Assembly (NCBI GenBank): GCA_025766275.1
Contig: JAFKAC010000044.1
Coordinates: 124,001-188,000 of the forward strand
Length of the DNA stretch: 64,000 nt
Direction of reading: 5' to 3'
Origin: Lactarius indigo
Taxonomy: Eukaryota > Basidiomycota > Agaricomycetes > Russulales > Russulaceae
Part shown: piece after piece, positions 36,239-46,777 of the stretch
How the letters are laid out: every line of letters starts with the position of its first letter
How positions within the stretch are numbered: position 1 is the stretch's first letter
Translations under genes and position numbers: made by a program
Notes under the pieces: model-generated
What the model saw: the letters and a program-made list of their open reading frames with translations, nothing else
What the model was told of the DNA's origin: nothing
Databases searched by the model: none

Positions 36239-38100
36239 ATGAGCGAAGATTACAAGCTTACCATCGTCAAACTGGCCACCGACGGATCCAACTGGGTCAC
36301 CTTCAGAGACTGCATGGTCTGGGCATTCGATAACCGAAGATGGTCTGAACATCTCACCAGCACCACGGTCCCCACGACTTGGATGCCAATCAATAGCGTC
36401 CCTCCTCAGGAACGCTGGGACGCGGAAGAAGCCGCCGCCAAGAATTTGATCGCGGCATCAGTACCCGATTACGTCTTCAACCGAATCAAGACGAAAACCA
36501 ATACAAAAGATATTTGGGACGCCGTCAAAGAAATATTCCAGAAGAGATCGAAGATGATCGCCGTCGACCTGGGCCGGAAACTCTCAGGCACTAAACTAGG
36601 CAAAGATGAAGACGCTCGCGCTCATCTGACTCATCTCTTAGATATGCAAGAGCAGCTCGCTTCCATGGGGGCCACCAAGACCGACGATGAATTTGCGTCC
36701 ATCATCCTCGGCTCACTCCCCCCCTCCTATGAATCCCTCATCAATTCCATTAATTCAGCAGCCGATCAAGCGGATGAATCAGTCACACCCGATCGGGTAA
36801 TTCGATTGGTTACCGATCAGTACGATCGGCGCGTCATCCAGAAAGGCAAGACTAACGGCCCAGAAGAGGCTTTCTTAGCCAACGGACAAAAACGTGACAA
36901 GCGCAACGTAGAGTGCCATAACTGCCACAGGCTCGGCCACTTCAAATCTGATTGCTGGGCCAAGGGAGGTGACAAAGAAGGCCAACGCCCGCCTCGAAGA
37001 GACAATAATTCAAACTACAGCAACTACAACAACTCAAGCGACAATTGCGACAATTGCAGCAATCGCAATAACCACAACAATGGCAATAACAACCGAAGCA
37101 ACAGGAACAGGAACAATAACCGTTCCGACAATGCAAACGCGGCCAACACCGACATCGAAGCTTGGGCCGCGATCGAGGAGATCGACGACGACTCCACTTC
37201 CCCCACTCCACAGGCCTCCGCGTACAGCGTGGGGCCACCTATCCAGCATCCCCCCATCGAGATTGAACTTTACGACTCCGGGGCGTCTCGGCATATGTCT
37301 CCATTTCATCATCGCTTCATCAACTATCGCTCCATTCCTCCTCGCGCTATTACTGCGGCTAACAAACGAATTTTCTATGTGATAGGTACTGGGGACTTAC
37401 AGATCGACGTCCCCAACGGGAACGTCACTACTCCCGTCCTGCTCCGCGACACTCTCCACGCGCCTGAAATGGCTCTTACTATTGTCTCTGTCGGCTGTAT
37501 CACTGGGGCCGGCTATTCTGTATCTTTCGAGCGACAATCCTGCAAGATCAAGAACAGATCTGGCGACACTATTGGCGACATCCCTGCTAGCTCTAACAGC
37601 TTGTACAAAGTCGAGCACTCTTACTTGGCAGCTAGCGTCGCCTCTTCTACTGAACAAGTCGACATACACACTCTCCATCGTCGCCTCGGTCATATCTCGG
37701 CCGACGCCATTCGCTCCCTCATTCGCAACAACGCCATCGAAGGCGTGCAACTTATCGACGACGGCTCTCCCATCATCTGTGACTCTTGTCAATACGCCAA
37801 GCTCACTCGGAAGGCTATTTGAGCTGAGCGCGAGGCTCCGCCAGCTCGTCACTTTGGAGTGGAGATTCACTCTGACCTCTGGGGACCTTCGCCAACCACT
37901 AGTCTTGGGGGCCGTCGCTACTACGTCACTTTCACGGACGACCATACTCGTTTCACTCGCGTCGACATTCTGCGCACTAAAGATCAGACCCTGGACGCCT
38001 ATCACGCTTTTGTAGCTTGGGCTCGCACTCAGCACGGCGCCAAGATTAAGGCACTTAGATCGGACCGCGGCGGTGAGTATACCGGCCGTGAGTTCACTCG
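36239..38100 (+). pseudogene. Copia E Gag-Pol, part 1 (gag, protease, integrase start)
   Basis: ATG at 36239. UBN2-type gag, zinc knuckle CHNCHRLGHFKSDC near 36915-36960, asparagine-rich low-complexity stretch at 37000-37130, protease DSGAS near 37275, pre-integrase zinc segment near 37670-37800. A TGA at 37820-37822 (expected CGA) interrupts the frame, which continues with the integrase core to 38100, where a solo LTR is inserted in the codons after GREF. Confidence 0.88.
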
Positions 38101-38841
38101 TGTCACGCCTCTGCGGGGGGCGTGCGTCGTTCTGTAATGGCTTCCTGTCACGTGGCAGTTGATAGCCAAGTCGGATCGGCACTGTGTGCAACGACTCCTA
38201 AGGTCCTCTGTAACAGCCCCTATACCTAGGTAGCTGAGTCTGTGGCAATCCCCCTGTGCTAAGGTGGGAAGGTCCTTCTGTAACAGCCCCTTGTGCTAAG
38301 GCGACTGAGTCTGTAGCAATGGACGAGCGCGGAGGCCTAAGTCCAAAGGTCACGTGTCACTGGGCTGACCAGTAAGACAGAAAGAGGATGAGAGCGAAGT
38401 CAAGGGGAAGCCTGCACAGAGGCTGAGAGGGGAAATGACCCAAAGGGGATAAGGGTCAAGGGCAAGGGTTCAGGGTCAAGGACTTGAGTGCTGAAGGGAC
38501 TGAAGCACTCAAGGAGTCAATGGAGATACAACGCAGATGATTGATTAAGCCAAAGCTAAGGAGCTAAGGCGCACTACAGGGTTCCTTATATAGTACAGGA
38601 TTGCGCCTGAGCGCATAGTGCTACTGGTTGCTATAGATAGAGTAATGTGCTGGCAAGATGGTGTCAACATTGTACAAGATGGTGTCATGCCAGCAAGGCA
38701 GGAGAAGGGTGAACAAGAATAGCACAGAAGGTGCTAGAACAATCAGATAAAAGGGAAGCATAGGTTCAAGAAAGGTAACTGCCAGGAAAGGGAATGGATC
38801 AGATAAGGGGCAGCAAAGGAAAAGGTAACGAGTTCATGACA
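38101..38841. mobile_element. Solo LTR inside copia E
   Basis: 741 bp, TGTCACGCC...TCATGACA, flanked by the 5-bp duplication ACTCG (38096-38100 and 38842-38846). Removing it restores the integrase frame of E. It contains an internal direct repeat around the words TCTGTAACAGCCCC and GACTGAGTCTGTAGCAAT, and a TATATAG motif near 38588. No internal element sequence is present. Confidence 0.85.
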
Positions 38842-38997
38842 ACTCGCTTCCTTCAGGACGAAGGAACCGAACGCCGCCTTACCACCCATGACACCCTGCA
38901 GCACAACGGAGTCGCGGAATCGCTTAACCACAGGCTTCTAGAGCGCGTGCGGGCTATCTTACACCATTCTGGCTTGCCCAAGACTCTCTGGGCTGAA
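38842..38997 (+). pseudogene. Copia E integrase segment between the two insertions
   Basis: Resumes in the ACTCG duplication after the solo LTR and encodes the integrase stretch with HNGVAESLNHRLLERVRA, which includes the catalytic glutamate region. It is then cut at 38997 by gypsy C, in the CTGAA duplication. Confidence 0.85.
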
Positions 38998-39508
38998 TGT
39001 TACGCTCCACCGGCGTTAGTCCGACTTGGACTCGTGAAAGGCGTAATCGACTTAGCGAAGGTTAAGCGAATGGGGATCACGTGTCAACCCAACGCGAGCT
39101 GAACAGGGGCACACCGGCACACGCTGCAGCGAAAAGACAAAGAAGAGTATCCCTTGGTGGACACTGTAGAAGAAGTACTCTTAGTCAAAGACTAAGGCAG
39201 ACAAGAGACGATACAAGAGGTGGATTGAAGAAGACCAAGATGGGGTCTCTTGGTCTTCCGAGTCGACTACTTATACAGATACGCGCGGGCTTTAAAGCGC
39301 CGCTTAGAATGATACGTAACCAATAGCGTAACTAGCTCGAACCCTAGTACAACTATCCTAGGAATGAGTCATACATGAGTCACAATCACATGCGACCTAC
39401 TATGCTGACTGATGTGGTGTAAGAATCCATGACTAATGCTGTTACCGGACCGTAGTCATAACCGGTCATGAGTCGTGTATAATGAGTCATTGAGTCCGTA
39501 TCGTAACA
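38998..39508 (-). repeat. 3' LTR of gypsy element C
   Basis: 511 bp, TGTTACGCTCC...CGTAACA; I see no difference from 46262-46772. Confidence 0.94.
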
Positions 39509-39540
39509 TCACCCCCTTTTCAGTAGTGAGGCCCACCTCA

Positions 39541-42500
39541 CTAATCCGCTACCGATTCCTGCCTCATCTTTTCTGCCTCATCCTCCATTCTAGCCAGTAT
39601 GTTAGCACGTTCCAATCGATAGAGACTGTCCTTTTTGTCCGCAATTACCATCTCCTTCTCCATCTGCAATTGCCGAATGCGTTTCTCTAGCTGGTCTTCG
39701 GCAAAGGCGAATTGCCGAAATCGGCGTAGTTCTTGCGTGAGGGTGACGTCCCCGATGCGCATAAGCAGCAGGTCAGTGGGATGTCGGTCGCGGAGCATGA
39801 AATACTCCTCGTGGGGAATGAAAGCGCGGTTGTTCTTCGGGAGATGGGGAGTGGCATAGAGGGGTTTCCCGTAAAGGAGACCAGATCCCGGAGCTAGTCC
39901 GAGAACGAAGGGGTCTCCTCCGCGGATAACTTGCACGTGTGATGCTTGTACCGTCGGTCCGTTGGGGAGCTTGATCGGGAACGGAATGTAATCGGGTCCT
40001 CTATTGACCCGGAACCCTTCAGGGACAACGGCCCTGGTTGCTGGGTCTCGTTCGCCCATTGGTGTATAACGAGCCGCTTGTGCCACGGCGATTCGTCCCC
40101 GGTGTAGAGGTCCCCCCGCTGCGTCGACGAGGAAGGGAGTGGCGGCTGGATCTTCAGCGTAGAATTCATGGTTAAGGAACGCGTGCCTGATGGGGTAGTG
40201 GTCTCCAAGCTCGTCTTCATCCTCATCCTCGTCCAATACTCCCTCCGTTCCTTCATCATTCGGCGTCGGCAGGCGGCGATATGCAGTTGCTCCCGCTGCC
40301 ACCGCGCCGCCGTCTCCTTCCATTCTCGTTCGTATTTCTCCATGGCGTCGGGTGGTTTCACCGCGCGGGACAGCTGCGGTGTTGGGGTTGGTAAGGGCGT
40401 ACATTGGCGGCGGAGGTGTTGGTTGAGTTGTTGCTGGATCGTCGTCGACAGTTCCCTGTACGGGCATAGGGAATCGTTGCAGTGTCTGGTGCAATTCTTC
40501 ACTAGTGATAGGGCCGTCGTCCTCATGCTGCACGGAGGGACGGTCTCCATCTGCAACTCTAGTGGCTGCGGTGTTGTTGGCGGTGTCGGGGTCGACAAGC
40601 GTGGCGGAGGAGTCATTGACGAGGGTAGAGAGGAGGGCAAGCTGGTCATTGCGTCGAGTAGAGGACATAGAGTGGATGGGAGTGGGGGACTTATCGCGGC
40701 GAGAGATCATCCTTATATGCGTTTCTCGGTCGGGATTAGAATGTTTGAACTCCCGAACGGCTTCATCGGCAAATACGTCATCCTTATCTATCCATTGATT
40801 GTCGGAGTCCGGATAGCCCTTCCATTTGACAAGGTACTGAAGTCGACGTCTTCTGCCGAACCGCCGCGAGTCTAGAATCTTTTCGACCTCATATTCTTCT
40901 TCGTTATCAACCAAATCAGGTGGTGGGCGCTGATAATTTGGTCCGTGCGTGGGTGTTTCACGATAAGGTGTGAGAAGATCTATGTGGAAAACATCGTGGA
41001 TGCTCCACTGTGTGGGAAGTTCAAGACGGTAGTTGACAGGGGACATCACCTGGACGACCTTAAATGGTCCATGGCGCTTTGCAGCTAGTTTTGCGGTTGG
41101 TTGATGAGTGCGTAAGTGGCGTCCTTCTAGCCACACGAGGTCTCCTTCCTTGAACCTGGGCGTATCTTTGTGTTTGACCCATGACTTCTGCGCTCGGAGC
41201 ATGCAAGAGAAGGCACGTTGTCGTGCTTGCTTGAATTGGTCTAGTCTTAACGACACTTGCGGGATAGGGGAAGGCCTATCGGTCCAATCAGCGCGAGGGT
41301 TGAATCCAGATAAGAGAAAGAAGGGAGACTCCCGCGTGGTTTCGTTCGGCCAATTGTTATGCGTGAATTCCGCCATAGGCAGATAACGGACCCAGTCGTC
41401 CTGTCGCTCGTTTACCCAGAAGCGGAGATATTGCTCCAGCCATTGATTTGTTCGTTCCGATTGGCCGTCAGTTCTGGGATGATACGCGGTTGAGATATTT
41501 TGGCTGATGCCAAGGATTTTGCATATCTCTCGCATAAACTTGGATGCGAAGCGGGGATCTCGATCACTGATAACACGCGAGGGGAGTCCAAATCGTGGGA
41601 AGACGTGAGAAACATACAGGGCAGCTGTTCCTTCAGCTGTTATCTCCTCGTTACAGGGGATGAAGACGGCAGCTTTGGTGCAATCGTGATCTGTTACCGT
41701 GAGAATAGAGTCGTAACCACGAGAGACGGGGAGTTTGGTAATAAAGTCCACTGCGATAGTCTCAAATGGCAGGGCTTCCGGTTTAGGGTAGATAGGTTGT
41801 AGGGGTGCTCTGATTGGTCGGAGGTTGACTTTGTGCCGTTGACAGTCCGCACAGCCTTTGACATAATCAGTAACATCGTTCTTCATTTGTGGCCACCAGT
41901 AGTGTCGTTCCGTAAGTTGAAGAGTGCGTTTGATGCCTGGGTGGCCATAGACGGGGGAGTCATGGTGCGCAGCAATAATGGTGCGCTTGTCATGGATACC
42001 GCCGGTAACCACTCGGCGTCCGTCTTTATACCATGTTCCTTCAATGTCTTTTAGCCTATGAGCGTCAACCCAGGGTTTCAACTTAGCTGTGTCTTGTTCG
42101 TAAATGGGATGTTCTGGCGTCATTTCCACCGGCAGGATCTCTGGTCTCCAGTGTGGATGTTGCGGTTCCTCCAATGTGGTAGCGCGTGCGAAGACGCTTT
42201 CTGGTAACACCGTTACTCCTTCGTTGTCGTTTTCTCCCTGGTCGTAGTCTGGTCTTCGCGATAATGCGTCGGCGCGTCCGTTAGAAGTTCCTTTGATGTG
42301 ATGAATTTCGAAATCATATTCCGAAAGTTCGAGTACTTCCCTGGCTACACGCCTACTGATTTTCTGTGGCGATTTCCAGTATTGTAAGTTGAGGTGGTCC
42401 GAGAATACTTTGATTTTGTGAGGGGACCCTGCTAAAAGGGGTCTCCAATGACGAAATGCCTTGACGATTGCCAGGAGTTCGAGGTCGTATATGTCGTAAT

Positions 42501-44301
42501 TGCGTTCGGCTTCATTGAGGGTGGACGAGTAGTAGCCGATAGGGTGTCGTTTGCCGTCTGCTTTACGCTGGAGGAGAACAGCTCCAGTGGCAAACCCGGA
42601 TGCGTCTACTTCTAATTCGAATTGTTGTGTAAGGTCGGGATGTGCGAGAACTGGTTCGCTAGTAACGAGGGTTTTGAGGTCTTGGAATGCCTTTTCTTCT
42701 TCGGTTCCCCAGTGCCATTCGGTGTCTTTGCGGGTGAGTTTGTTGAGGGGGCGTGCTTTAGTTGCGAAACCTTTTATGAAGGGGCGGTAAAAATTGCAAA
42801 ACCCGAGAAAAGAGCGAACGTCCTTGACCTTGGTTGGTGTGGGCCAGTCCTTAATGCCGGAAATTTTGACAGGGTCCATGCGTGTCACCCCCTTTTCAAG
42901 GATTACCCCCAGGTAATCCATACGCGGAGAGTGGAAGAGGCATTTTTCAAGTTTATAATACAAGTCGTGCTCCGCGGATACACGGAGTACGTCCTTGACT
43001 GCTTCGATATGGTCCTGCAGTGAGTGATTAAGTCCGGTAGCGATGCCGATGTCGTCCATGTAGACGCGAATAACTGTGCCGTGTTTTTCATGTTTTGCGA
43101 TGATATCCCTGAAGATGAAGTTCATCATAGTCTGGAACGTCGCTGGGGAGTTGGTTAAGCCGAAAAACATCACCGTGGGTTCGAATAGGCCGTAACGTGT
43201 TTTGAACGCCGCTTTCTCTTCATCTCCCTCCTTGATGCGTATATTGTTATACCCCCACCTGACGTCAAGTTTGGTGTAGATATGGGCGTTGCTGAGGTCA
43301 GTGATGAGGTCGGATATAAGGGGAAGCGGATATTGGTTGCGGATAGTGACAGCGTTGATTTTTCGGTAGTCCTGAACGGGCCGCAACTTACCGTCCTTCT
43401 TTTTAATGAAAAAGAAGGACGAGGCGTATGGAGATTTAGAGGGTCGTATATATCCCTTTTTCAGTTGTTCGTCGATCCATTCGCGCAACTTCTTGTCTTC
43501 TTCCTGAGTCATGGGGTATATTTTGCAGTCGATGGCGTCAGCTGTCCCCGGTTTGAATTCAATGGCATGATCCCAGGGCCTGCTGGGCGGAAACCTGTCC
43601 GATGCTTCTTCACTGAAGAGGCGTTCGAATTCGTGGTATTCGGGGGGTAACTCAGCTTTAGTGACATATTGTTGGGCCGCTATTGCTAAATCGGTAGCCG
43701 TAGCTCTGATTCGGCATTCTTCGTCAAATTGTTGTCGTTGCTCGTTTGTGATGACGCAAGAGTGTACGATTTCGTAGTCATTGTCTGGGACGGTAGCTGC
43801 AGCTACTACTGGTGCTGTTTTGACATAGGGGTTAATCGATCGAATAATAATAGGAAGCATATCTTCGTGAATAGCCGCTTGTGACCATTTGATATGCGGA
43901 TCATAGATAGCGAGCCAAGGATATCCTAGTACGATGTCTTCGTTGCCGATATCGGTGATAAGGAAGCGCATTTCCTTGTGGATTCCTTTAGTTTGGACAT
44001 CAACGTCTGTATAATGGGTAATACGCCCCGATTTATTCTCAGTGTTGTCAATGTTCCATATTTTCTTTGGGACGTCGAGTAGTTTGGTTCCTAGTCCCAT
44101 CCTTTTTGCGAACGACGGCTTCATGAAGCAGTGGGTTGCTCCTGAGTCGACTAAAGCACGTATGTCGGCCATTTTGTAACTGGTGCGAATCGATACTGGA
44201 ACTCTCATTGAACGATAGCGAGTCATGATTACACTGTTACAATTGACTGCCCTCACCCAGGCCGATGGGTTCAGGCGTCCTGAAAACCCTCCTTTTTCCA
44301 T
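39541..44301 (-). CDS. Element C Pol (protease, RT, RNase H, integrase, chromodomain, extension)
   Basis: Open for 1586 codons. Protease DSGA at residues 52-55, reverse transcriptase with YMDD near residue 413, RNase H with EVDASG near 567, integrase zinc domain near 780-825, integrase core from about 850 with TDGQSE near 945, and a chromodomain near 1135-1185 with LVKWKGYPDSDNQW. It then has an acidic linker and a C-terminal accessory domain (about 1380-1586) with PFVLG, LYGKPLY and a long charged helix. All catalytic motifs I can check are present. The chromodomain suggests targeting to modified histones. Confidence 0.94.
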   Translation of the reverse strand: MEKGGFSGRLNPSAWVRAVNCNSVIMTRYRSMRVPVSIRTSYKMADIRALVDSGATHCFMKPSFAKRMGLGTKLLDVPKKIWNIDNTENKSGRITHYTDVDVQTKGIHKEMRFLITDIGNEDIVLGYPWLAIYDPHIKWSQAAIHEDMLPIIIRSINPYVKTAPVVAAATVPDNDYEIVHSCVITNEQRQQFDEECRIRATATDLAIAAQQYVTKAELPPEYHEFERLFSEEASDRFPPSRPWDHAIEFKPGTADAIDCKIYPMTQEEDKKLREWIDEQLKKGYIRPSKSPYASSFFFIKKKDGKLRPVQDYRKINAVTIRNQYPLPLISDLITDLSNAHIYTKLDVRWGYNNIRIKEGDEEKAAFKTRYGLFEPTVMFFGLTNSPATFQTMMNFIFRDIIAKHEKHGTVIRVYMDDIGIATGLNHSLQDHIEAVKDVLRVSAEHDLYYKLEKCLFHSPRMDYLGVILEKGVTRMDPVKISGIKDWPTPTKVKDVRSFLGFCNFYRPFIKGFATKARPLNKLTRKDTEWHWGTEEEKAFQDLKTLVTSEPVLAHPDLTQQFELEVDASGFATGAVLLQRKADGKRHPIGYYSSTLNEAERNYDIYDLELLAIVKAFRHWRPLLAGSPHKIKVFSDHLNLQYWKSPQKISRRVAREVLELSEYDFEIHHIKGTSNGRADALSRRPDYDQGENDNEGVTVLPESVFARATTLEEPQHPHWRPEILPVEMTPEHPIYEQDTAKLKPWVDAHRLKDIEGTWYKDGRRVVTGGIHDKRTIIAAHHDSPVYGHPGIKRTLQLTERHYWWPQMKNDVTDYVKGCADCQRHKVNLRPIRAPLQPIYPKPEALPFETIAVDFITKLPVSRGYDSILTVTDHDCTKAAVFIPCNEEITAEGTAALYVSHVFPRFGLPSRVISDRDPRFASKFMREICKILGISQNISTAYHPRTDGQSERTNQWLEQYLRFWVNERQDDWVRYLPMAEFTHNNWPNETTRESPFFLLSGFNPRADWTDRPSPIPQVSLRLDQFKQARQRAFSCMLRAQKSWVKHKDTPRFKEGDLVWLEGRHLRTHQPTAKLAAKRHGPFKVVQVMSPVNYRLELPTQWSIHDVFHIDLLTPYRETPTHGPNYQRPPPDLVDNEEEYEVEKILDSRRFGRRRRLQYLVKWKGYPDSDNQWIDKDDVFADEAVREFKHSNPDRETHIRMISRRDKSPTPIHSMSSTRRNDQLALLSTLVNDSSATLVDPDTANNTAATRVADGDRPSVQHEDDGPITSEELHQTLQRFPMPVQGTVDDDPATTQPTPPPPMYALTNPNTAAVPRGETTRRHGEIRTRMEGDGGAVAAGATAYRRLPTPNDEGTEGVLDEDEDEDELGDHYPIRHAFLNHEFYAEDPAATPFLVDAAGGPLHRGRIAVAQAARYTPMGERDPATRAVVPEGFRVNRGPDYIPFPIKLPNGPTVQASHVQVIRGGDPFVLGLAPGSGLLYGKPLYATPHLPKNNRAFIPHEEYFMLRDRHPTDLLLMRIGDVTLTQELRRFRQFAFAEDQLEKRIRQLQMEKEMVIADKKDSLYRLERANILARMEDEAEKMRQESVAD

Positions 44302-46261
44302 AATTGTTGGAGGATAATGTCTTTTACGTCATCTGATTCTCCGGCGACTCCGTTAAGCCAATCACTGGCGCGCTGTTGAGGGGGTACTTCTTGGACTGCC
44401 CTGGTAGCGACTTCTGGTTCTTGTTGATGGTAGTCGGTATCGATGTACCGACTGGTCGATGCTTGGGGTTGATATCCCCCTCGTGGTTCTCTACAATCGC
44501 GGGCCATGTGTCCGTCCTTCCTACAGTTATAACATGTGACTGGCCTTGGGTTATTACGCCCTCCTCCTCTCTGCAAAAATCCTCCTCTCGGTCGGTATGG
44601 GGGACGAGGGGCGAGTATATCCTCAGCCCCCGCGAGTCGCCCTCGAATTCGATCTGCGGAGGTATCCATGGCGTTGGGATCTCTCAAATTTCGTGGTTGC
44701 CATGAACTTCTTGGCGGTCCCTGCCACTGTCGTTGTTGTCGTTGCCGTCCTTGTCCTTGTCCGGGGATAATCCCCTTGTTCAGCACCGCTTTAAGGTGAA
44801 GATACTGTTGTTGACGCGTGGTGGCCGCTTCCTTCCATTCGCGATAATTGCGGGGATTATCGAGAGTATAGACTTTTTCGTATAGGTCTTTCGGTAATCC
44901 GCTTGCGAATAAATCGAGCGTTTGCGGATCGTCGAGCCTGTACTGAGCGCGGCGTATTAACTGTTCAAACTGGGTGCAATACTCATCTAGATTGCCCCCG
45001 ATCATTTTAACTCCCTTTTTCAACTCATATTGGGCTTGTTCTTGCTCCATCGTATTGCGGAAGCGCTGCATAAAACTGCGCGTTACTTCGTTCCACAATC
45101 CTTCACTCGTGCGGGGTATTCCGTTTTGTATTTGGCCATTAAGCCAAGTAAGCATGGCCAGTACCCATTCGCTGACGTTAGCTCCTTTGATATATGATAA
45201 GAAGAGTAAGGCACGGCGATATGGCGTAGCCATAATGCCTTCGTCCGCGTTCATGCCCCAGTAGACATGCCATTGTGTAAGGAACGCTTCTACTTTGGCG
45301 CGTTCTCCGTCGAATACTGTGGGTGCTTCGCCAGCTAATTTGTTACTTGGAGGAATAATAGGACCTGCACCTGGTAGTCCTCCTCCGGGGTGTCCTCCTC
45401 CTGGAGGCCCTCCTGGAAATCCTCCAGGTATCCCCCCAGGGAATCCTCCGAATCCGGGTCCCCTTGATGGTGGTCCTCCTCCTCCGGGTAGTCCCCCAGG
45501 AGGTCCACCTCCTCCACTGGGAGGGTCGGCTACGTCGGGCCCAATTGCGCGATGGATTGCTACGTCGTCGTCAGTCATTCGATGACCGGTGTATGGATTG
45601 ATAGGAGCCAGATTGGCTCGCGATTCTTCGGCAATGCGTCTTTGTTCTTCCAGGGCGATCTGGTCCCTTGCTTCTGTAGTGAGGTATATTTCTTCTTGGG
45701 TGACGGTGGCTGTTGCCATCGCGACTGCTGGGCTGTGGATGTGGATTACTTCTGGCTCGGGTTGGTGAATAGTTAACGACTCAGTTTGTTGTATGATGTG
45801 ATCGCCAATAGCTCCTAGGCTAGCTTCTTCCGCTGGTGTTGTTCCTCGACTTGGCGATTGTTGACTATCTGAGGCTTCTTCTCCGCTGACTCCTTCGTCA
45901 GTATGTTCCTGTGCTTGTCCGTCAATAGGACCGTAATCTGCGCGAGTGTTAAGTTCTCGTGCGTCGATGTCGCAGTTATAGTTTCTTCCGGCTGGTCGTA
46001 CGACGTCCCAGCGATGATCTATAGGATTCCACGTAACCTCGGTCCAACAGAGGTGGTCGAAATTGAACTCGACAGGTCGGAAACGGTTAGGACCGTTAAA
46101 CTCTACGAAGTACCCGGTGTCTTCTCCTCGTTCTCTCCACTGAGCTGCTCTCAGGAATCTTGTTGGTACGTTGCGATCTCCTCGTCGTTCGATATGGTAA
46201 GGACGGAAGGACGTCCACTGGTCTCTGGTCGAGTACGCCACGATGAGGATCTTGGTCTTAA
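44271..46261 (-). CDS. Element C Gag
   Basis: The frame is open from inside the LTR to the stop at 44271-44273. The first ATG in any frame after the predicted transcript start is at 45717-45719, giving a protein of about 482 residues. The upstream in-frame part (TRDQW onward, about 180 codons) is conserved in A and B and may be made from a non-AUG codon. Downstream: glycine/proline-rich linker, capsid-like retrotransposon-gag domain (about 45340-44820), arginine/glutamine-rich stretch and zinc knuckle CYNCRKDGHMARDC (about 44490-44535). It packages RNA and forms the particle in this family. Confidence 0.9.
44283..44289 (-). promoter_or_regulatory. Candidate -1 frameshift site, element C
   Basis: Minus-strand GGGTTTT read G GGT TTT in gag, ahead of the gag stop; pol is in the -1 frame. 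A possible short stem ACCCA/TGGGT begins about 12 nt later. Reinitiation at the overlapping ATG at 44301 is the alternative. Confidence 0.62.
46249..46259 (-). promoter_or_regulatory. Primer binding site of element C (self-priming type)
   Basis: Minus-strand AAGACCAAGAT two bases after the LTR, complementary to ATCTTGGTCTT at 46495-46505. Confidence 0.78.
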
Positions 46262-46772
46262 TGTTACGCTCCACCGGCGTTAGTCCGACTTGGACTCGTG
46301 AAAGGCGTAATCGACTTAGCGAAGGTTAAGCGAATGGGGATCACGTGTCAACCCAACGCGAGCTGAACAGGGGCACACCGGCACACGCTGCAGCGAAAAG
46401 ACAAAGAAGAGTATCCCTTGGTGGACACTGTAGAAGAAGTACTCTTAGTCAAAGACTAAGGCAGACAAGAGACGATACAAGAGGTGGATTGAAGAAGACC
46501 AAGATGGGGTCTCTTGGTCTTCCGAGTCGACTACTTATACAGATACGCGCGGGCTTTAAAGCGCCGCTTAGAATGATACGTAACCAATAGCGTAACTAGC
46601 TCGAACCCTAGTACAACTATCCTAGGAATGAGTCATACATGAGTCACAATCACATGCGACCTACTATGCTGACTGATGTGGTGTAAGAATCCATGACTAA
46701 TGCTGTTACCGGACCGTAGTCATAACCGGTCATGAGTCGTGTATAATGAGTCATTGAGTCCGTATCGTAACA
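46262..46772 (-). repeat. 5' LTR of gypsy element C
   Basis: On the minus strand GTATAAG at 46534-46540 lies about 30 nt before ATCTTGGTCTT at 46495-46505, a plausible transcript start. Confidence 0.94.
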
Positions 46773-46777
46773 CTGAA

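Larger units (their letters stand above)
38998..46772 (-). mobile_element. Ty3/gypsy chromovirus C, intact and apparently recent
   Basis: 7775 bp with 511-bp LTRs that read identical, 5-bp duplication CTGAA (38993-38997 and 46773-46777), self-priming primer site, gag and pol without stops, and polypurine tract AAAAGGGGGTGA on the minus strand. It lies in the integrase of copia E. It is the only gypsy element here that could encode all its proteins. Confidence 0.96.

Noticed and set aside
36942..37312. Antisense cysteine- and glycine-rich ORFs opposite the asparagine-rich stretch of copia E gag
   Set aside because: Complement of AAC/AAT repeats; no independent support.
39081..39326. An 81-codon ORF found identically at 39081 and 46345
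   Set aside because: It lies in the two LTRs of element C and is duplicated only because the LTRs are.
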